Shown here one piece after another: positions 58,144 through 64,000 of a stretch of 64,000 bases of DNA. Every line of letters starts with the position of its first letter. Within the stretch, counting starts at the first letter, position 1. Source of the DNA: Littorina saxatilis. Taxonomy: Eukaryota; Mollusca; Gastropoda; Littorinimorpha; Littorinidae. The stretch lies in the NCBI RefSeq assembly GCF_037325665.1, contig NC_090250.1, positions 33,578,015-33,642,014 on the forward strand, written 5' to 3'. The position numbers were made by a program, and so were the translations under genes. Below the pieces are notes generated by a model. It was not told the origin of the DNA. It saw only the letters and a program-made list of their open reading frames with translations, and searched no databases.

Positions 58144-59407
58144 TACCGTATTTGATGGATTACAAGACGCACCGTTTTATAAGCCGCACCCCCGACTTTT
58201 AACAAAAAAATTGGGACGAGCCTCGTATAGGCCGCGTCACTATATTAGCCGCCGTCAAAAAATATATAATCAGATCGTGTCAATCAATCAAAACAACCAG
58301 GCAAACAAAAGTACGGTATTTGGCGAAATCGGCTCCGAGAATAAACAAGTGAAACAAAGAAGAAAAGTGAAAAAGTTTGAAGAAAAATATCACACACACA
58401 ATTTGTGACCAACACACACATGTAGTCCCGCCCGGAATAAGCTTTTTTTGGATGATTTACGACTTTTGCGCACATTTCGAGCAGACGAATACACAACATG
58501 GCGGCTCTCGCTCCTCCAACTATCGCAAGACACTAACAAGAAGAGCAAACGCTCGATCGAGTCACTTTCGCAGTTCTGAATATTATATGAGGCATCAGAT
58601 GGACAGGAAGAAATTGCTATTCACAACACAATGAGTCACGTTCACATAAAATTTGAGCCCGGTCACTTTTATAGTTTCCGAGAAAAGCCCAAGGTTAAGT
58701 TGTGTGTTGCCGAACAGAAAAGGCTAGTTATCTCCCTTGTTTTTCTGATAACGTTCGTAAAAGGCTACAGATGTAAATACTTTGATGTAAAGAATAATCC
58801 TACAAAGTTTCAATCACATCCGATGAACTTTGTCAAAGATATAAAATGTCTAATTTTTCCTTTGACGCTGACCTGTGACCTTGAAAAAGGTCAAAGGTCA
58901 ACGAAACCATCGTCAAAGTGTAGAGGTCATTGGAGGTCACGACTAAACAAAATATGAGCCCGATCGCTTTGATAGTTTCCGAGAAAAGTCCAACGTTAAG
59001 GTGGTGTCTACGGACGGCCGGCTGGATGGCCGGCCGGCCGGCCAGCCGGCCGGCCGGACAGACTAACACTGACCGATTACATAGAGTCACTTTTTCTCAA
59101 GTGACTCAAAAAATGAAATCTCGCACGCGCGAGATCCTGATACATCCGGTGTTTCTCTGTACGCTATCTTGTCACGACGACTTGTTGACAAACGAAGATT
59201 CGCGAAAGAAAGAAAAGCGCCGAGTCTTGAGTAGAGAGCTAATAAATACCGGTAATCGCTAATCGAGCGAAATGAAAATCCGCGGCGACTTCCATTAGGT
59301 GAATGCTATTCAAGATTAGGTAACGTTTTAGCCGCATCTTTTTATAAGCCGCAATGCCATTTTTTTGTTGAAAAAAAGTCGCGGCTTGTAGTCCGTCAAA
59401 TACGGTA
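58144..59407. mobile_element. TIR element, TACCGTATTTGA ends, with nested insertion
   Basis: TACCGTATTTGATGGATTAC at the left and the complement of TACCGTATTTGACGGACTAC at the right, with GCCGC-rich subterminal blocks (TTTATAAGCCGCA on both sides). The repeat at 58534-59112 was inserted into it later. No transposase is seen. Confidence 0.8.
58534..59112 (-). mobile_element. Hairpin-ended dispersed repeat carrying DR1 motifs, copy 2
   Basis: Reverse-complement copy of the repeat at 44021-44667, with the same hairpin end (at the left here), CCGGCCG-rich stretch and GAGTCAC end. Similarity between copies is high across about 570 bp. It is nested within the TIR element at 58144-59407. Confidence 0.8.
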
Positions 59408-59619
59408 ACTCTAAGACTAGTAAGTTTTCTCTGTACTTTATCGTAATCGCAGGTGAAGAAAGCGGTGAAAAATATAATGCTGATATTGCAATATACATTC
59501 TCCACTGTTAAATGGATAGCAATGATGTGCACCACACTGTTGTACACATTGAAGATGTATGACAAAAGCAGTTATAAAAATTGCCCGAACATGTTTATCA
59601 AATGGGTATATTTTGTGCT

Positions 59620-59650
<31 letters not shown>

Positions 59651-59968
59651 TGCAGGGGTGTGTGTCTACAGCAAACTTTGGACAACAGCAAGCTGTATAC
59701 AGTACTTATCAAACCAAACATCCCACTATCTTAATACTCAATATTAGAGAAAGAAACGAAGCTGATGCAATTAAAAATCAGTTCATAATACTTATCATGA
59801 GTACACTTCCACTGGTGGTGATTAGATGTACATGACATGGTATGAGGAAAAAGCATAAACATCAGTAAGTGGAGAAAAAAAAAAGTTAGTATGGGCGAGA
59901 GGTCAGCATATGAAATTTTGCAGCAATGTAAAAGAAGGCACCGACAAATTCTATACCACTTGAAAATT
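59408..59968 (-). other. 3' UTR and flank of MAT2B
   Basis: Lies past the MAT2B stop codon at 59969. It holds a GT tract at about 59621-59642 and no recognised gene. No certain minus-strand polyadenylation hexamer was found. Confidence 0.4.
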
Positions 59969-62467
59969 CTAAGGGAAAAACTTTTCCAGAGCTGGCTTTA
60001 TCTGTTCTCTGAATTTGGACTGTTTGCATATCCCTAGACCCTCTGCTCTTGATGTTGCTAGGTGAGCATCGTAGGGTCGAGTGGTGCCTGTTGATGGATT
60101 CTTGTCAGCCTGAATGTGACTGGTTGGCAAGTTGAAGGCTTCAGCCATTGCTATTGCCATGTCGTACTTGGTCATGTTCTCGTCACCACTCCAGTGAAAC
60201 ACTCCACTGATATCAGTACCCTGCGAATGTTGAAGATAAACTTAAATGCGTCTGCTTTGACAGATCACTAATGATACATCAAAAATGCGATCATGCTAGC
60301 GTTTTGTTCAAATGGGTAATCCTTTAATCCCTTACAAATAGAAATCCTGGCTATGAATTCCTGCTAAAATTGAAAACACACTTTAATGTGCCTGCTCTGA
60401 CAATTTTTTTTTCATATATCTAGAAAACTTCAATCAAATTATTAACCAGTAAATCTGACTGGTTTGTGGTTTCGTTTCTGGTACACATACTTAACCATTA
60501 CACTGGTGCAATTCTGTAACACATGTTACGTAGGCACTGGTGAATTAACAGAGAGAAAAATAAAGAAAAACGGTCATCTAGGTTTTCGCATCCATGGGAG
60601 GTAATCGGAACCGACCAAACAGACTGAGCCGGTAGCACGACATATGTCGTGACAACCAGGTGACAGTATATGTAAAGTAGCGCGACATATGTCGCGACAA
60701 CCAGCCTAAGGGTTCAGATTTCAAATGGTAAAATACCTGGAATGATTGGTTATGCTGCATAGAATATTTCCTTTTGAATTCATCTCATTTGACAAACCAG
60801 AAGAAGAAGAAATCATCCCATTTCAAAAGTTTTAAAATCATTGAAGTTTCAAACTCTAAACATTGCTTCGTGTTCTTACTCATTCTGTTTCAACTTAGTC
60901 CACAAGACACAAAAAAAGTTCACTTTGTCAATTATAACAACTGAGAACAAGAAAGTGTGATGGCTGCACACATTTGACATACCTCCACTTTCTTCTCAGC
61001 TAGCTGTCTGAGCACAGAAGCCACATCATCACAGTGGGTAGGGTAACGTCGCTCGTAATCAGACATGACGCATGTTTCTGACGTGTTCTTCACCTTGGGG
61101 AACAGTACGGTGACAGCGCTTTCGTCCAACTTCTCCACATGGCCATAAAGAATGGGCACTCGCAACACAGCATTATCTGAACAGAAAAATGTTTCAGTAA
61201 CTTAACAACACTTAAATGTGAAGGCGGGGCTAGAGAGACCAATTATGTGAGTGTGGGTGACTGCATGAAATGCCTTTTCTCAGAAGACAGTTCCCAGCAT
61301 ACATAGTGTTTAGGAATTGGAATATTAATATCCATAAGGATTTCTTTTTATCTTGCAGACTAGACTGTCAGTGAAGCAACAAACGAGAAAAAGGAAAAGA
61401 AAATAACACCAAGGGGGTTCTAGTATTTGCCATTAATCTGCAATTCCTGATGTTCAAAGCTAGAATATATTCACTCCAGTTGTTGTCGTTATTGTTTGTT
61501 TTTGATGGTTTTATTTTGGTGCTGTTTACATGTAGTAACATACAATTTTGGGTATTTCCGTTGGCTGCGGCCGGTATTGTGAATTACAGTCTGACTTTCT
61601 TGGCTGCTACTGAAAACAGTGCTTGACAACTGAAAAATAGAATAAATATTACTGGAGAATCATGTTACAGGTAGGTAGATCTGCAACAGGCAAGTGTGCT
61701 AATTTGGGAACAGCTTTTCTGATGGGTTGAAAACTTGGATTCAGCGTGATTTTAAGATAATCTTGATCACTGGTTGCCAAGAGTTCTTAATTTGTTATTC
61801 CATTCAAATATTTGAACCTATACATACCTTTTCCTTCGGCCAGTGCAACTTTCTCCCCTTCCAGCTTGCTTTTCCCATAAGTATTCAGCGGGTTCGGAAT
61901 GTCTGTCTCTTTGTAGGGTGGGTTCTTCCCATCAAACACATAGTCTGTGCTGATGTAAATCACACTGCCACCAACCTGAGCTGGTGAAATCGTACAGAGA
62001 AGCCAATATTTGCAGTTGAAATGCAATATTTCTAACAATTATACAAGTGTAATTTAACATGCCAGAATCATGTGATAATGTTCAGTCAGATCTCTTCTTT
62101 CATTCTCAAATTGTTTAAGCTTGACCATGTCTTGCATAACACACTGACACATACATTTGAAGACAGCAATCCTGGCAAGCCTTCATCATTTGGGCAACCA
62201 AAGCTTGTTCATTCCACCAATTAATTGCATATTCTTTCTCAGCAAAGCAGCTAACATCTGTCTCTGCCATTTTGACGATCACCCACAAAGTCTTGTTCTT
62301 GCACAAATGACCTTGAAATTAAATATTCTGTTATTCATTGCAATGAGCTTACCTGCACCTTGACAAACAAAATGCGTAGCTGACACGTTCAGCGCCTGCG
62401 TGGCCTCTACCTGCTTCTCCACAACATCTGGTCTGCGCTCTGCCGCACTATGGATCACCACAGTAGG
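59969..62467 (-). CDS. MAT2B: MAT2B, last four coding exons (5' part outside window)
   Basis: Regulatory beta subunit of methionine adenosyltransferase II, which binds the catalytic alpha subunit and NADP and tunes S-adenosylmethionine synthesis in the cytosol; the fold is an extended SDR related to dTDP-4-dehydrorhamnose reductase. Exons (5' to 3'): 62467-62353, 61980-61828, 61176-60983, 60220-59969; 714 nt, 237 aa plus stop, phases consistent. Conserved blocks: [41 protein letters not shown] (the SDR Tyr-Lys pair), [28 protein letters not shown]. Human MAT2B has about 334 residues, so roughly 97 N-terminal residues with the glycine-rich dinucleotide loop are missing; no such exon was found in 62468-64000. 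The gene is convergent with AASDH. Confidence 0.93.
60632..60704. repeat. Paired 28-bp repeats with perfect palindromes
   Basis: CACGACATATGTCGTG (60636-60651) and CGCGACATATGTCGCG (60681-60696), each inside a GTAGC ... GACAACCAG repeat with 45-bp spacing. It lies in the last MAT2B intron. Confidence 0.85.
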
Positions 62468-62504
62468 CTGCAACATGTAACAGAAATGTCAGGGGAAAAA
62501 GAAA

Positions 62505-62906
62505 TACAGTGGTGCCTGTCATGTAAGGCTCCTCTATGTTTGTTTGTTTGTTTGTTTGCTTAACGCCCAGCCGACCACAAAGGGCCATATCAGGGCGGTG
62601 CTGCTTTGACATATAACGTGCGCCACACACAAGACAGAAGTCGCAGCACAGGCTTCATGTCTCACCCAGTCACATTATTCTGACACCGGACCAACCAGTC
62701 CTAGCACTAACCCCATAATGCCAGACGCCAGGCGGAGCAGCCACTAGATTGCCAATTTTAAAGTCTTAGGTATGACCCGGCCGGGGTTCGAACTCACGAC
62801 CTCCCGATACTGGGGCAGACGCCTTACCACTAGGCCAACCGTGCTGGTCAAGGCTCCTCTGATGACCAAAGAACACCTCTGAATAAGGGACACATATGTT
62901 ACTGTA
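62505..62906. mobile_element. MITE split by a SINE
   Basis: TACAGTGGTGCCTGTCATG at the left and ACTGTA at the right are remnants of a TACAGTGG-type element. The SINE at 62536-62849 entered it, doubling the target AAGGCTCCTCT. Confidence 0.6.
62536..62849 (-). mobile_element. tRNA-derived SINE with 11-bp target duplication
   Basis: On the minus strand the head reads GGTTGGCCTAGTGGTAAGGC (A box) and GAGTTCGAACCCC (B box). The tail is an (AAAC)n run at 62537-62558. AAGGCTCCTCT flanks both sides (62525-62535 and 62850-62860). Confidence 0.92.
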
Positions 62907-62931
62907 CATTTGTTCCTTGGTCTGCTCGTTT

Positions 62932-64000
62932 AAATCGAAAATTTTATTGTAAATTTTCATTTAATAAATATACCTACCCGAATCACATGTAGCATTGACA
63001 CAATCGGAGATGCTAGGTTCTGTACAGGCTAACCGTCTAAGGGAAGCAACCCCAACCACAAAAGTGTAAACGTAGCCATGGTAATGCCCATACACCCGGG
63101 GAGTTACCTCCCCTCGTGCATGCCATGTCACTACTGCTACTGAACACGTGGTTCCTATCATTCGACCTAAAGAATAAATTCTCCAAATCAAAAGCGGGGT
63201 TGGCGGGAGGGAATATACTATGTGATTCGGGTAGGTATATTTATTAAATGAAAATTTACAATAAAATTTTCGATTAAATTACATATTCCTACTCCGAATC
63301 ACATGTAGCAGATTACAACAACAAGGCGGTGGGAAAGAAAAATCTAACTCACTCAAAAAACCTTGCCAAAAACCTGGACCGCTGCCAAAGAATCAGGGCG
63401 GTCCCAGTGGGAAAGAAAAACTAACCCACTCAAAAGCCCTTGCCAGGGCTGGCCCACTGCCAACAGGCAGTGAGGGAACCAAGGAAAGTCCTGATTGACA
63501 GCCGAGAAGTATCTCAGGCGAAAAGCGAAAGAGACAACCTCAGAGATCCAGAAAGCTGTGCTCAGCACTTCTTCCAATCTCCTAGCCGTAAAAAACAGCA
63601 CAGGAATAGACCCAAGCCTTGGATAATAACCCTGGCGAGCCAAGGGAAAGACAAGCTTCCCCCCCCCCCTTTTATTGGAAGGAAATGCTAATGTCCTGAG
63701 AAGATCCGTGCGTAAGGTTGTCCCCTCAACTGAGAAGGACGAACCCCCGCGGTGACCTTAAGACAACCATGCCAAAGTCTGCAAACCTTGGGATGTAGTA
63801 AAGCCCAAAAGGCTTGTGAGAAAGAAGTCAGCTCAAAATAAGAGTGACCAATCACAAATAGAAGGTCGCCAGTTATCCCCTACCAGTCCCTGCGAACGCA
63901 GGGAGAGAGGTAGCACCCGACAGCAGCCACTTACGACTGTGCGTAAGCTACCGGAAGTGAGGACCCACGGTGGTCAAAAACCGATGTGACTGGCAACCAT
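62932..64000 (-). mobile_element. DIRS-type retroelement, copy 4 (runs off right edge)
   Basis: Minus-strand copy with the DIRS terminal arm pair at about 62932-63310 (GAATCACATGTAGC at both sides), followed by the end of the tyrosine recombinase region at about 63310-63660. The rest lies past the window. The recombinase part appears decayed, with several breaks likely; treated as a fossil. It lies upstream of the first visible MAT2B exon, so it is probably within that gene's intron. Confidence 0.8.

Noticed and set aside
62468-64000. Missing 5' exons of MAT2B
   Set aside because: Searched by eye for the glycine-rich dinucleotide motif and acceptor/donor pairs; only SINE, MITE and DIRS sequence was found, so the exons probably lie beyond the right edge.

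Overview
This window looks like nuclear DNA from a mollusc, most likely a gastropod. The evidence is animal-type spliced genes with GT-AG introns, dense AC/GT microsatellites, tRNA-derived SINEs, many short TIR elements and several DIRS-type retroelements. The species is an inference; no rRNA or mitochondrial marker is present. No tRNA, rRNA or CRISPR locus was found.

Three host genes can be rebuilt exon by exon, with splice phases that agree at every junction. (1) 8166-25094, minus strand: a 20-exon gene for a cation/proton antiporter of the CAX family, VNX1-like, with two YccF-type membrane segments before the exchanger domain (about 810 aa). (2) 34597-57378, plus strand: a 16-exon AASDH gene (adenylation domain, carrier domain with GGDSL, C-terminal PQQ-type beta-propeller; about 1390 aa). 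(3) 59969-62467, minus strand: the last four coding exons of MAT2B; its 5' part lies beyond the right edge. The antiporter and AASDH are divergent across about 9.5 kb; AASDH and MAT2B converge. The three serve different processes (vacuolar ion exchange, acyl/amino-acid activation, methionine/SAM metabolism), so nothing suggests a functional cluster.

Most other sequence is mobile. 1-4248: part of a DIRS element, minus strand, running off the left edge. 4249-8165: 3' flank of the antiporter with a 98-bp minisatellite split by a 2.1-kb TIR element carrying a THAP-like fragment. Antiporter introns hold SINEs, MITEs, a piggyBac-like remnant, a long palindrome and an internally deleted DIRS copy. 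25095-34587: a divergent intergenic region with a fold-back-like element, copies of a 0.9-kb repeat, SINEs and a small hAT-like MITE. AASDH intron 4 hosts an apparently whole DIRS element (36830-43277); later introns carry Helitron-like and TIR elements. 57379-59968: 3' flanks of AASDH and MAT2B with a nested TIR element. 62932-64000: another DIRS copy running off the right edge.

Points most worth a second look: duplicated splice boundaries that keep the reading frame in both the antiporter (12843-13102) and AASDH (46490-46800); perfect DR1 nuclear-receptor half-site pairs carried by a dispersed repeat; a pair of palindromes in a MAT2B intron that differ by a compensatory change; the YccF-CAX architecture in an animal; and a THAP-like coding fragment inside a TIR element.
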